The position numbers were made by a program, and so were the translations under genes. DNA of 24,665 bases. Origin: Bdellovibrionaceae bacterium UBA6776 (GTDB lineage Bacteria > Bdellovibrionota > Bdellovibrionia > Bdellovibrionales > UBA1609). Location: contig DKGG01000020.1 of the NCBI GenBank assembly GCA_002453155.1, positions 1 to 24,665 on the forward strand, given 5' to 3'. The notes beneath the pieces were generated by a model that saw only the letters and a program-made list of their open reading frames with translations, was not told where the DNA came from and searched no databases. Every line of letters begins with the position of its first letter. Position 1 is the first letter of the stretch. Below, in pieces: positions 14,103 to 22,216 of this stretch.

Positions 14103-14755
14103 AGCAATTTTTCTCCTAATTTTTTTCGAATCTCTCTCAGATAGTTCACTTCTTCTTGAGGAAGCGAAGTGAGTGGACCCAATTGACTGGCCAACAATAA
14201 AATCTGTGCAGAATGATCGATGCGCTCCATTCCATTACCGGCTTCATCCAAACTTTCACCCCAGGTTAAAGCTCCATGACGAGCCAAAATCAAAGCCCGG
14301 TAATGAGGCAAATACGCCAAAAGATTTTCTCCCATCTCAGAGGTTCCTGGTCGCGCATAGGGCACAATCGGAATATCTCCGGCGGCCAAGATGACTTCCG
14401 AAAGGCAATCGCTGGGAAGTTGTTTTAAGTCCGGTCGTCCTACTGTCCAAGCAATGGCGTGTGGAGGATGGGCATGAACCACGGCTCTGGCATTTGGGCA
14501 ATTTTGATAAACCGCCAAGTGCATCTTTCTTTCACTGGAAGGGTTTCCTTCAAGAATCTCTCCCTTCACATTCAAAAGCGCCAGGTCTTCTGGTCGAAGT
14601 CTTCCCTTAGGAACCCCACTGGGAGTGATCAAGATCAGACCCTCGCTCAATCGAAAGCTGATGTTCCCATCACAGGAGGCCAAATAATTCTTTTGAGAAA
14701 GTCTTTGGCCCACTTCACAGATCTGATTTCGCACTTCTATTTCAGAGAATTTCAA
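14099..14755 (-). CDS. Class II aldolase, probably Ald2-type (deoxyribulose/methylthioribulose 1-phosphate aldolase)
   Basis: This 218-aa class II aldolase/adducin-family protein has zinc ligands H94 and H96 (VVHAHPPH) and H160 (ARHG), with catalytic-type E75 (PSSERKMH). These correspond to H92, H94, H155 and E73 of E. coli FucA. The substrate-phosphate loops CDGNISFR and LITPSGVPKGRL are intact. Sequence alone cannot separate fuculose-1-P aldolase, MtnB dehydratase and Ald2. The operon with mtnA and mtnP, and the absence here of mtnC, mtnD or mtnK, favours an Ald2 that splits the product into DHAP and an aldehyde. The start is TTG 14755 with GGGAAGGA upstream. It is the first gene of the operon and diverges from a glycosyltransferase gene 70 bp away, so the promoter must lie in that gap. 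Confidence 0.85.
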   Translation of the reverse strand: MKFSEIEVRNQICEVGQRLSQKNYLASCDGNISFRLSEGLILITPSGVPKGRLRPEDLALLNVKGEILEGNPSSERKMHLAVYQNCPNARAVVHAHPPHAIAWTVGRPDLKQLPSDCLSEVILAAGDIPIVPYARPGTSEMGENLLAYLPHYRALILARHGALTWGESLDEAGNGMERIDHSAQILLLASQLGPLTSLPQEEVNYLREIRKKLGEKLL

Positions 14756-14825
14756 AACAATTTTCCTTCCCTCAAACCCATCTAGGGCTTCCTTTCAAAT
14801 CCTTTTCATGACATGAATGTAGAAC

Positions 14826-15860
14826 ATGCCCAAAATGATTGAAACGTCTCCTCGTCAAGCGCACACTCTTCTTGTCCGTATGGATAAGCTTGGCGATTTG
14901 GTTTTGAGCCTACCCAGTGACTCTCATCCCGCTCTCAGAGGTCAAAATATCCATTGGGCTATCACAAAAGGGCTGGAATTTGTAGCCGAACAGTCCATCC
15001 CCAAGCGAAAATTCACCTCCTTTTCGAAGAAATTTTCACCTGTGAATTTTTTCCGCTTTGTCTTTTGGTTGAAACAGCTCAATCCCTTCCATATTGTGCT
15101 TCTTCATGCACCCTGGTGGGTAAGTATGGCCAGCTGGTGGGCTGGAGTTCCCGTCCGCATCGGGCCCTTAAGCCAATGGCACTCCTACCTGTTTATGAAT
15201 TTTGGAGTGCGCCAAAAGCGCAGTCTCTCCACCCAACACGAATCCGATTACAATTTTGATTTGATCGATAAGGGCTTTGTCCAGGTTGGACTCAAAGGAT
15301 CTCACAATTTGGAAAAGGTGAAGGAAAGTTTCTTAAAACTGATTGCTCCCAACCCCAATGGAACTCTTCAACAGCACCGTTTGAAAAGCCAAAGCTACGT
15401 TGTCCTTCATCCGGGCATGGGTGGCTCTGCATTTAACTGGCCTTCTGAATCCTATTTGGAAGTGGCGAGATTGTTGAATGGTGAGGTTCCCATTGTGGTC
15501 ACAGGAACACTTCAAGATAAAAAATATTTGGACCCCATTGAAGAAGAGTTGAAAAGTCTTCCTCAGGTCAAATGGCTGGTGGGTGAACTCAGTGCCCACG
15601 AACTGTTGAATGTGCTCTCCCAAGCGCGTTGTGTGCTTGCACCCAGTACCGGAGTGATTCATTTGGCCGCTTCCTTGGGAGTTCCCGTCATTGGAATTTA
15701 CAGTCCCAAACGCCAAGAGCATCCACGCCGATGGGGACCCAAAGGCCCATGTGTGGAAGTCTTTTTTCCGGCCACTTCTACCGACCAACAATTGCGACCG
15801 GACGTGATGACAGAAATCAAAGTCAAAGACGTCTATGAGAGTTTAAAAAACTATCTATGA
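14826..15860 (+). CDS. Glycosyltransferase family 9 (heptosyltransferase-like)
   Basis: This 344-aa protein has the GT-B fold of ADP-heptose:LPS heptosyltransferases. It has VRMDKLGDLVLSLP at the N-terminus, an amphipathic/aromatic middle (WLKQLNPF to APWWVS), VVLHPGMGGSAFNWP starting the C-terminal domain, and the sugar-nucleotide site APSTGVIHLAASLGVPVIGIY followed by PRRWGP. It probably acts at the cytoplasmic face of the inner membrane in LPS core assembly; donor and acceptor are not predictable. ATG 14826 has only a weak Shine-Dalgarno, and a second ATG three codons on is possible. The stop overlaps the next gene as ATGA, so the two are co-transcribed. Confidence 0.88.
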   Translation: MPKMIETSPRQAHTLLVRMDKLGDLVLSLPSDSHPALRGQNIHWAITKGLEFVAEQSIPKRKFTSFSKKFSPVNFFRFVFWLKQLNPFHIVLLHAPWWVSMASWWAGVPVRIGPLSQWHSYLFMNFGVRQKRSLSTQHESDYNFDLIDKGFVQVGLKGSHNLEKVKESFLKLIAPNPNGTLQQHRLKSQSYVVLHPGMGGSAFNWPSESYLEVARLLNGEVPIVVTGTLQDKKYLDPIEEELKSLPQVKWLVGELSAHELLNVLSQARCVLAPSTGVIHLAASLGVPVIGIYSPKRQEHPRRWGPKGPCVEVFFPATSTDQQLRPDVMTEIKVKDVYESLKNYL

Positions 15861-16876
15861 GGATCTCGAAAGTTCCTTATAAAGTGGATCAATTTCTCGA
15901 AAAAAAGTGGAATCTTTTCGCCGAAAAAGAGAAGAATGAAATCTCCAAACAGATCATTCAAATGTCTCACCATTATCAAAATCCTGAAGGTCTAGAAACT
16001 CCATGGCAGGATTTCTCAAGGGCCTATTTGTTTTATTTTTTCCCTCTGAATTTGGCCCGTGGCAGTGCGCTTTTTCAATCCTTTGAGAAACACTTCTCTT
16101 GGACTCACGATCATCTTTTTGATGTGGGCGCAGGGATTGGAAACTTAAACATCTATCAAAAAGTTTTTCCGAATCTCTTATCCGGAGATTTGACATTCAT
16201 CGAGCATAGCTCGGTGCCCACCGATCTTTTTCCCACCGAAGGGAAATGGTTGAAAAAGTGGCCTTCTTCCATCCCACCTAAAAGTTTGGGATTCTTTTCG
16301 TTCTCTTGGGTGGAAATGAAAACTTCGGCAAAAGAACTGGCGTCTTTTGAGTCTCTGGTTCTCATGGAGCCCTCCACCTCCAACTCAGCTCGAAAATTGA
16401 TGGCTTTAAGAAGTGAGTTGATCGAGGAAGGATTTCAAATTTTAGCTCCTTGCACCCACCAAAAATCCTGTCCGCTTTTAATTCACAGCCAAAAAGATTG
16501 GTGTCATGACCGCATTCATTTCGAGCCCTCTCCGTGGTTTTTGGATTTGGAAGATCGACTTCCCATGAAAAACCGAACTTTGACCTTTTCTTATCTGGTG
16601 GCCACGAAAGGAAATTTAAAATCAAATTTCACGGGTGAGGCTCGAGTGATTGGAGACACCTTAAAAGAAAAGGGCAAAACCCGCCAGGCGGTTTGCTTGG
16701 ATGACGAGCGCCGATTTTTATCTTGGCTGAAGAAGGATTTTAAAAATCCAGAGACTTTAGATCACGGAATTCTGATTCAAATTGATGGAGAGCAAGAAAA
16801 AGGCAACGAGCTTCGTGTCACTCCCACTACTCGCATCGAAGAACTTGGGCCTGACCGTAAAATTGAAATTCTTTGA
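15857..16876 (+). CDS. Rsm22-like small-subunit rRNA methyltransferase with Fe-S-type cysteines
   Basis: This 339-aa member of the Rsm22/METTL17 family has a class I SAM motif, HLFDVGAGIGNLNIY, followed by LVLMEPSTSNSARKLMALRSEL. Its Cys signature is PCTHQKSCPLL, then KDWCHDRIHF and FSYLV. Cysteines C199, C205, C216 and C280 match in order and approximate spacing the four Cys that bind a [4Fe-4S] cluster in METTL17. The family associates with the small ribosomal subunit during assembly; whether bacterial members methylate rRNA is less certain. The start overlaps the GT9 stop (ATGA). The last 50 bp overlap the 3' end of the convergent lipoprotein gene. Confidence 0.85.
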   Translation: MRISKVPYKVDQFLEKKWNLFAEKEKNEISKQIIQMSHHYQNPEGLETPWQDFSRAYLFYFFPLNLARGSALFQSFEKHFSWTHDHLFDVGAGIGNLNIYQKVFPNLLSGDLTFIEHSSVPTDLFPTEGKWLKKWPSSIPPKSLGFFSFSWVEMKTSAKELASFESLVLMEPSTSNSARKLMALRSELIEEGFQILAPCTHQKSCPLLIHSQKDWCHDRIHFEPSPWFLDLEDRLPMKNRTLTFSYLVATKGNLKSNFTGEARVIGDTLKEKGKTRQAVCLDDERRFLSWLKKDFKNPETLDHGILIQIDGEQEKGNELRVTPTTRIEELGPDRKIEIL

Positions 16877-17576
16877 AGTGGCTGTCTTTAATTAAAATCT
16901 GAAAGGCTTCCACTTCACGGGGAAAAAGCGAAGTCACCGCACCTTCTTTCAGGTTTTGAAACTGAAGGGCAGAAATCATCAAACCGGATCCCGAAGACTC
17001 CCGATATATGGATTGAAGTTGTGGAATTCCTGGTTGTGAGCCGTACTGAGCCACAAACTGAGTGCCTTTCTCTGAAGAGACCGACATCACGGTGGGCTCT
17101 AAGTGCAGGCGCACTTGAGAAATTCCAGAAATGGGATCCTTCCACGTCCAATTGCCTTCGGACTTAGAATACTCCCGCGGGGCTTCCAGCCAATTGGGTC
17201 CGGTAAAAGGCGATGAAATCTGGAAGCCCATTAAAAGCGTGCAAAAGGCCGACTGAATGATTTTTTTGTGATTGCCCATCCACTTTTGGTGAATTTCACC
17301 CGTGGGCTCAACTTCACAAGAGTTTCCACGAATTTTCCAAATAAAGTTTTTGCTGCCCCGAACGGTCTCACTTTCTTCGGGAAAGCTGGATTCATATTTG
17401 GCTTGAGTGGGTTCAGAAAGTTTTGTTTCCACAAGACAAGTCTTTTCGATTTTGGACTCCAAGGCCGAAAAACGAATCAAAGTTTTTTCCAACTCCACTT
17501 CAGCCTTCTTCTCTGCGGACTGACAACCCAGCGTCAAAAAAAACAGGACGAAAGCAAAACCAAAAAAAACTTTCAC
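16827..17576 (-). CDS. Putative lipoprotein, 249 aa
   Basis: The N-terminus has a hydrophobic signal and lipobox LTLGC with Cys18, so it should be a lipoprotein; sorting is not predictable. The rest is soluble, has several Trp and Cys residues, and shows no family I recognise. Spaced cysteines (C47, one near residue 86, one near 113 and the penultimate residue) could form disulfides in the periplasm. It starts with GTG 17576, overlapping the radical SAM gene's stop as GTGA and preceded by AGGGAGAT, so translation is probably coupled. The 3' end overlaps the rsm22-like gene on the other strand by 50 bp. Confidence 0.75.
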   Translation of the reverse strand: MKVFFGFAFVLFFLTLGCQSAEKKAEVELEKTLIRFSALESKIEKTCLVETKLSEPTQAKYESSFPEESETVRGSKNFIWKIRGNSCEVEPTGEIHQKWMGNHKKIIQSAFCTLLMGFQISSPFTGPNWLEAPREYSKSEGNWTWKDPISGISQVRLHLEPTVMSVSSEKGTQFVAQYGSQPGIPQLQSIYRESSGSGLMISALQFQNLKEGAVTSLFPREVEAFQILIKDSHFKEFQFYGQAQVLRCE

Positions 17577-18496
17577 GAATACAAATCTCCCTGTTGAAAT
17601 CCATTTTCGGACAAATGATCCATCATGTCCTGATAGGTTTTCATCTTATGAGCCGTCCACTCGGGTGCAACCAATTCATTCCACCTGGGGGCATAAGCGC
17701 TCAGTCGGTGCACCACCATATCAGGACGAAGATGGCGGATAAAAGTGGTTACATGATTAAAGTAAGTTTCACGGTCCATGGGCTGAAATCGGCCTTCTCG
17801 AAACTCTTCTTCCAGAGGCGTGTTTTTTAAAATGTGAAGATTGTGAATTTTCACATTGTGAATGGGAAGGTCATTGCAAATCTTTGCCGTATCTCTCACG
17901 GACTCTTCGGTCTCTCCAGGGAGTCCAAAGATCAAGTGGATTCCCAAATTCACTTTCGGGCAGTTTTTAGAAATCTTTTGAATGGCTCTTAAAGACTGCT
18001 TTCCCGTGTGACCTCGCCTCATCCACACCAGTTCTTCCTCATCAAAGGATTGAACCCCAAGCTCCACCGCAACAAAGACCTTCTCCGCAGTTTCGTTCCA
18101 AAGATCCAACAGAGCATCCGAAATGCAGTCGGGACGGGTCCCTATGACCACTCCCACCACATCTTCGTATTCCAAGGCAATGGCAATTTCTTCGCGAAGT
18201 TTGTGAACCTTTTGAAAGGTGGTTGTATAGGCTTGAAAGTAGATCAAAAACTTATTGGCCTTTCGTTTTTCCTTCAATATAGAGCGCACTTTTTCAATTT
18301 GCGCCCTCAAGGGCTGCTCCAAATTCTTGTGATAAGCGGCAGAACCCCACTGATCGCAGAAATTGCAGGTTTTCATCCCCCTCAAGCCCTCTCGGTTCGG
18401 GCAGGTGTCCGCCACAGAGACGGAGATCTTATAAACCTTTTCTCCAAATTGAGATTGGTAGAACTGGCTGATCGGGTTATAGGGATGGGAATTCAT
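17573..18496 (-). CDS. Radical SAM protein, YhcC/YtqA family (TIGR01212)
   Basis: This 307-aa protein has the family's spaced Fe-S motif, CPNREGLRGMKTCNFC (C32, C44, C47). It continues with FLIYFQAYTTT, VGVVIGTRPDC, ELGVQSFDEE, NLGIHLIFGLPGET and HNLHILKNTPLEEE, all characteristic of the YhcC/YtqA group. It binds a [4Fe-4S] cluster and SAM. Its substrate is not firmly known; a tRNA or protein modification is generally suspected. I chose ATG 18496 because family similarity starts a few residues later. A longer TTG start at 18532 would run up to the divergent gene. Its divergent neighbour is an MnmC-type tRNA-modifying enzyme 38 bp away, which fits but does not prove a tRNA-related role. Confidence 0.88.
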   Translation of the reverse strand: MNSHPYNPISQFYQSQFGEKVYKISVSVADTCPNREGLRGMKTCNFCDQWGSAAYHKNLEQPLRAQIEKVRSILKEKRKANKFLIYFQAYTTTFQKVHKLREEIAIALEYEDVVGVVIGTRPDCISDALLDLWNETAEKVFVAVELGVQSFDEEELVWMRRGHTGKQSLRAIQKISKNCPKVNLGIHLIFGLPGETEESVRDTAKICNDLPIHNVKIHNLHILKNTPLEEEFREGRFQPMDRETYFNHVTTFIRHLRPDMVVHRLSAYAPRWNELVAPEWTAHKMKTYQDMMDHLSENGFQQGDLYS

Positions 18497-18534
18497 AGAA
18501 ACTGTTCTAAAGGCCCTGAAGGAGAAGATCAAGA

Positions 18535-19287
18535 GTGGGAAATTTGGAAGTTTACTGGACCGCAGATGGAAGCCCCTCGCTGACTTTTGAAAAAATCTTA
18601 CAGGGTCCAGAGAAGAATTCCCAGGAGGGCTACGTGGAGAAGATGCACCACTCCCAAGGGGCGTGGTCCGAGACCAAGTACATTTATCAAACCGCTCTGG
18701 AGCGAGCTTTGAGCCAGGCGCCCAAGGAGCTTCGAGTTCTTTCTTTGGGTTTGGGACTTGGATACAACGAGGTGATGAGTGCCGGCTTAGAGCTGAGCCA
18801 ACCTCAAACTCAAATGGAGATCTTCAGCTTTGAATCTCTCCCCGAGCTTCAAAAAAACTTTTTAGATTACCTGGGAAAGGGTTCATCCGAACTTTTCTCT
18901 GAATGCTACGAATGGATTTTTGAAAATCTCTCTGCGGAGTTTGATCTCAGGTCCGATGAACTTCGCAAGCACTGCCTTCAGAAATATGAAAGTGGAAAGC
19001 TTCATCTTTTGAACGCCTTTCCAGAATCTCTTCCAAAAAATCAAACCTACGAAGTGATTTTATACGATGCCTTCAGCAATAAAATGAATCCAGAGTTATG
19101 GACCGAGGATTTTCTGCAAGGGACCCTTTCTGAGATCGCATCTTCGGACTGCATCTTGACAACTTATGCCGCCACAGGCGCACTAAAGAGAAGTCTTAAA
19201 TCCTTGGGGTTTTCAAAATTGGAACGCCCAGGATTTGCGGGAAAGCGAGATTCCAGCTTTTACGTGCGTGGTGTCTTCGCTGAATAA
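18535..19287 (+). CDS. mnmD: tRNA 5-methylaminomethyl-2-thiouridine methyltransferase-like (MnmC methyltransferase domain, MnmD)
   Basis: This 250-aa protein corresponds to the methyltransferase half of MnmC (Methyltransf_30) without the FAD oxidase domain, as in stand-alone MnmD. Motifs are DGSPSL and MHHSQGAWSETKYIY near the N-terminus, SAM loop LSLGLGLGYNE, YDAFSNKMNPELWTEDFL, TYAATGALKRSLKSLGF, and the C-terminal RPGFAGKRDSSFYVRG. The expected reaction is SAM-dependent N-methylation of nm5U34 to mnm5U34 in the tRNA wobble position. It starts with GTG 18535; AAGGAG lies 10 bases upstream. It is followed 14 bp later by a secreted-protein gene in the same orientation. Confidence 0.88.
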   Translation: MGNLEVYWTADGSPSLTFEKILQGPEKNSQEGYVEKMHHSQGAWSETKYIYQTALERALSQAPKELRVLSLGLGLGYNEVMSAGLELSQPQTQMEIFSFESLPELQKNFLDYLGKGSSELFSECYEWIFENLSAEFDLRSDELRKHCLQKYESGKLHLLNAFPESLPKNQTYEVILYDAFSNKMNPELWTEDFLQGTLSEIASSDCILTTYAATGALKRSLKSLGFSKLERPGFAGKRDSSFYVRGVFAE

Positions 19288-19301
19288 AAAGGAAGGTCCC
19301 C

Positions 19302-19967
19302 ATGCTCCAATCAGAAACCTTAATGAAAAACCTATCCCGTTTGATGTTTGCCGCATTCATCATTCCACTCCAACCTACGGATTGGAAAATTTTAAAATAT
19401 GGAAGCATTCCTCCCAATAAGGTGGAATTTTCCGAAGACCACATGAAGGTCTCGGTAAATAGCTCCAACAATCCGATCATTTTTCCTCTGAAAGAACCTG
19501 TTGAATATTCTGGGTTTGAAGCCTCATTCTCTGTTTCGGGAAATCCGATGCCCGCAGTTAAAGAGTGGGACGATGATGCTTTGGTTCGCATCGGCTTTGT
19601 GGCTGAAGGAGAGCGAACCATGAACCGCGCACTGTTGTGGTTTTCTCCCAGCTGGATCAAAGAGTTGTTTCATCTGGCACCCAAAGGAAGTGGAATCGAC
19701 AAAATTTACTTCTTCAACTTAGGAAGACCCAATCAAACTTTGGGTCAAAAGCGCATCTTTCCAAAAACCAAAGATTTGGTTTCAGAGGAAATCGTGGCCC
19801 TTTATAAAGAAGGCCAGAAGGATTACAAAATTTCCCACAGCTTTCAAAAACCGCGGAAAATTGCAGGCCTTTGGCTCAGCATGGATGGCGATGTGACGAA
19901 GACAAAATTTGATGTGATTGTGAAAGAAATTAAACTGTTGGAGCCGATGAAGGCCGTGGAAAAATAA
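19302..19967 (+). CDS. Exported protein of unknown function, 221 aa
   Basis: A signal-like segment (MKNLSRLMFAAFIIPLQP) follows seven extra residues. ATG 19302 has the strong AAGGAAGG upstream, and ATG 19323 is an alternative. The mature protein is rich in predicted strands: WKILKYGSI, then FSEDHMKVSVNSSNNPIIFPL, DDALVRIGFVAEGERT, and FDVIVKEIKLLEPM at the C-terminus. It looks like a beta-sandwich or jelly-roll. This resembles DUF3047-like exported proteins only loosely, and I do not name it. The 3' end overlaps the convergent histidine kinase gene by 38 bp. Confidence 0.7.
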   Translation: MLQSETLMKNLSRLMFAAFIIPLQPTDWKILKYGSIPPNKVEFSEDHMKVSVNSSNNPIIFPLKEPVEYSGFEASFSVSGNPMPAVKEWDDDALVRIGFVAEGERTMNRALLWFSPSWIKELFHLAPKGSGIDKIYFFNLGRPNQTLGQKRIFPKTKDLVSEEIVALYKEGQKDYKISHSFQKPRKIAGLWLSMDGDVTKTKFDVIVKEIKLLEPMKAVEK

Positions 19968-21387
19968 GCTCAACTTGGGTTCCTGAACCCAGATGAGAGT
20001 TCATATCAATCTTCACTCCATGAATGCGCGCAATTTCTTGAGCCACCGCAAGCCCTAAACCGCTGCCTGAGATCTTTCCCGATTGTGCACGGTGGAAACG
20101 ATCAAAGATCTTTTGCATGTCTTCAGAGGAGATTCCCGGCCCCTCATCCTTTATGCCAATTAAAATTTGAGAGGGATATGACTCTAAAATGACCTGAACC
20201 GTGGAGTTATCTGGAGAATACTTGATTGCATTCTCTAAGAAATTCTCCATCATCGAACGCAAAAGCTCCTCGTCCCCTAAAAACTCCACATCCAATTCTT
20301 CATCCACATTTTCACTTCGAAATTGCGTTTGAATTCCAATGCCTTTTTTCTCGGCCAATCTTTGAATGCGGGCAACTGCGCCCAGAAGAATTTCGTCCAG
20401 TAAAACCGGATTCAAAGAAATAGAATCTTTTCCAGACTCCACCCGGGCCAAAACCAAAAGGTCTTGAACCAAATTGATCATGTGATTGATTTCACCAGAG
20501 GCACTGTTCAAAAATTCAGACACTTCCTTGGGATCTTTTGAAAATTTCAACATTTCCAACTCTCCCTTCAAAATGGTCAATGGCGTCTTCAACTGGTGAG
20601 AGGCATTGGCGATAAAACGATCTTGGCTGACAAAAGCCATTTCCAAACGATCGAGCAAATCATTAAAGGTCTCTGCCAGCTCCGAAATTTCATCTTGGTT
20701 TTTAGGAACCGGGATGCGCTCTTTCAAATCCAGCATGGCCTTCACGCGATTGGTCATACGCTGAACCGGTTGAAAAGCTTGCCGCGAGAGGAACACTCCC
20801 AAGAGCGCCACCACAAAAAGAAAACTTGGAATTCCAATCAAAAAATATCCAATCAATCCCTGTCGCTCATGTTCCAAAAGATCCATGGGAACGGCCACTT
20901 GCAAAATCAAAGGTTCAGGCCAAGATTCGTGATGGGCAAAATAGCGCACCAATCTTAAAGACTTTGAAATTCCCTTTTGCCCTTTGGGACGTTCAATGGT
21001 TCGGAAGGTGGCCTTGACTTTTTGAAGTTGTGCCAAGTCTTTTTTCTGAACCAAGGGCAAACTTCCACCTCGCAAAGATTTGGAGATCAAAAGCACTTGG
21101 CCTTTTAAATTTTGTATCTCTAAAAAGGATTTTCCCAATGGAAAAGGAAAGTACTTGCCCTCTTCAGCCGTGCGGTTGCGACTGTAAAGTCTTCCTAAAA
21201 AATCTACTTCCAAATCGTCGCTGACATCGGCGGCAAAATTGTAGAGAGCATTGTCAAAAGACTCTTGTTGAGAGCGCACATAAAATTGAAACAGAAAGAA
21301 GCAAAAGACAATCAGGCCCGCACCCGAAAGGGTAGAATATAAAATGGCCATTTTGACACGGATGCCGAGCTTCTTAAAAAAATTCAA
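19930..21387 (-). CDS. Sensor histidine kinase (HAMP-HisKA-HATPase)
   Basis: This 485-aa membrane kinase has TM1 at about residues 12-34, a periplasmic region of about 145 residues, TM2 at about 179-202, and HAMP at about 203-255. HisKA has the phospho-acceptor H264 in ANASHQLKTPL. The catalytic domain has N-box ENFLENAIKYSP, G1 DEGPGI, F-box FDRFHRA and G2 GSGLGLAVA. All key residues are present. It starts with TTG 21387 immediately after the regulator's stop codon, with AAGGA six or so bases upstream, so it is a typical coupled pair with the OmpR-type regulator. The architecture resembles CusS/QseC-class kinases. The signal is unknown. Confidence 0.93.
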   Translation of the reverse strand: MNFFKKLGIRVKMAILYSTLSGAGLIVFCFFLFQFYVRSQQESFDNALYNFAADVSDDLEVDFLGRLYSRNRTAEEGKYFPFPLGKSFLEIQNLKGQVLLISKSLRGGSLPLVQKKDLAQLQKVKATFRTIERPKGQKGISKSLRLVRYFAHHESWPEPLILQVAVPMDLLEHERQGLIGYFLIGIPSFLFVVALLGVFLSRQAFQPVQRMTNRVKAMLDLKERIPVPKNQDEISELAETFNDLLDRLEMAFVSQDRFIANASHQLKTPLTILKGELEMLKFSKDPKEVSEFLNSASGEINHMINLVQDLLVLARVESGKDSISLNPVLLDEILLGAVARIQRLAEKKGIGIQTQFRSENVDEELDVEFLGDEELLRSMMENFLENAIKYSPDNSTVQVILESYPSQILIGIKDEGPGISSEDMQKIFDRFHRAQSGKISGSGLGLAVAQEIARIHGVKIDMNSHLGSGTQVELIFPRPSSAPTV

Positions 21388-22059
21388 CTAAGCTTCCTTA
21401 CGCAGGACATATCCATATCCCGTTAAGGTATGAATCAATTTGAAGTTGAAGGGCTCATCTATTTTCTTTCGCAAGTGGCGCACATAAACATCGATCACGT
21501 TGCTCTCGTTGTCGAAGTGCACATCCCAAACGTTTTCACCAATTTCTGTGCGAGTCAGAGGCCGGTTGGCATTTCTTAAGAAATATTCCAACAGGGCGAA
21601 CTCTTTTTGGGTCAACGAAACATCCTGAGATCCGCGAGTGACCTTTCGACGGACCAAATCCATGTTTAAATCTTCAAACTGTAAAGAGGACACTCCACCT
21701 TCGCGACGTCTCAAAAGTGCTCGGACGCGCGCGAGCAATTCATCAAACTCAAAGGGCTTTGGAAGATAATCATCTGCGCCGGCATCCAAGCCTCGCACCC
21801 GATCCTTTGTTCCGCCCAGTGCGGTGAGCATCAAAATAAAACCTTTGAAGTCTTCGTTGCGCAGCTGCCTTGCCACATCGATGCCGTTTCCATCGGGAAG
21901 CATCACATCCAGAATGACCAGATCAAACTCCCCATTTGCAGAGAGCATCAATCCTGCCGCCGCACTTTGAGCCACTTCGACCACATACCCAGCTTCTTCC
22001 AATCCTTTACGGATGAAACCCGCCATCTTCACTTCATCTTCAATGACTAAAATTCTCAT
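21388..22059 (-). CDS. OmpR/PhoB-family response regulator, canonical
   Basis: This 223-aa regulator has an intact receiver: acidic pair E7/D8, phospho-acceptor D51 (LVILDVMLPDG), T79 and K101 (LPKPF). A PhoB-type winged helix follows, with RTEIGENVWDVHFDNESNVIDVYVRHLRKKI and a GYGYVL wing. It should be phosphorylated by the kinase encoded directly downstream with no intergenic gap. ATG 22059 has no useful Shine-Dalgarno; a perfect TATAAT begins 10 bases upstream, suggesting a leaderless or nearly leaderless transcript. The DNA-binding domain is closely related to that of the next regulator upstream (22279-22959). Confidence 0.95.
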   Translation of the reverse strand: MRILVIEDEVKMAGFIRKGLEEAGYVVEVAQSAAAGLMLSANGEFDLVILDVMLPDGNGIDVARQLRNEDFKGFILMLTALGGTKDRVRGLDAGADDYLPKPFEFDELLARVRALLRRREGGVSSLQFEDLNMDLVRRKVTRGSQDVSLTQKEFALLEYFLRNANRPLTRTEIGENVWDVHFDNESNVIDVYVRHLRKKIDEPFNFKLIHTLTGYGYVLRKEA

Positions 22060-22068
22060 GTTTCAGAG

Positions 22069-22074
22069 ATTATA
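22069..22074 (-). promoter_or_regulatory. -10 box TATAAT of the regulator-kinase operon
   Basis: A perfect TATAAT on the minus strand ends 9 bases before the regulator's ATG. A start site 6-7 nt downstream would leave only about 2-5 nt of leader. The -35 region is weak (TATTGC at 17 bp spacing). Confidence 0.5.
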
Positions 22075-22112
22075 GAGTCCTAACGCTGAGAGCAATACCA
22101 TTAACCGAATTT

Positions 22113-22133
22113 AATCCCCATTTCATGGGGGTT
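22113..22133. terminator. Small hairpin between the two regulator genes
   Basis: CCCCAT (22116-22121) pairs with ATGGGG (22125-22130), extended by A-T/G.T pairs, and is followed by GTTTT on the plus strand. U-rich sequence on the minus strand is poor, so its use as a terminator for the upstream regulator gene is uncertain. Confidence 0.3.
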
Positions 22134-22216
22134 TTAGATGGGTATTGTAGCTTCGTAAGTGAGGTTGTTTTTGACTTTCCCCTCTACAACCTAATCAAGG
22201 TCCCTTCCTATGTTTT

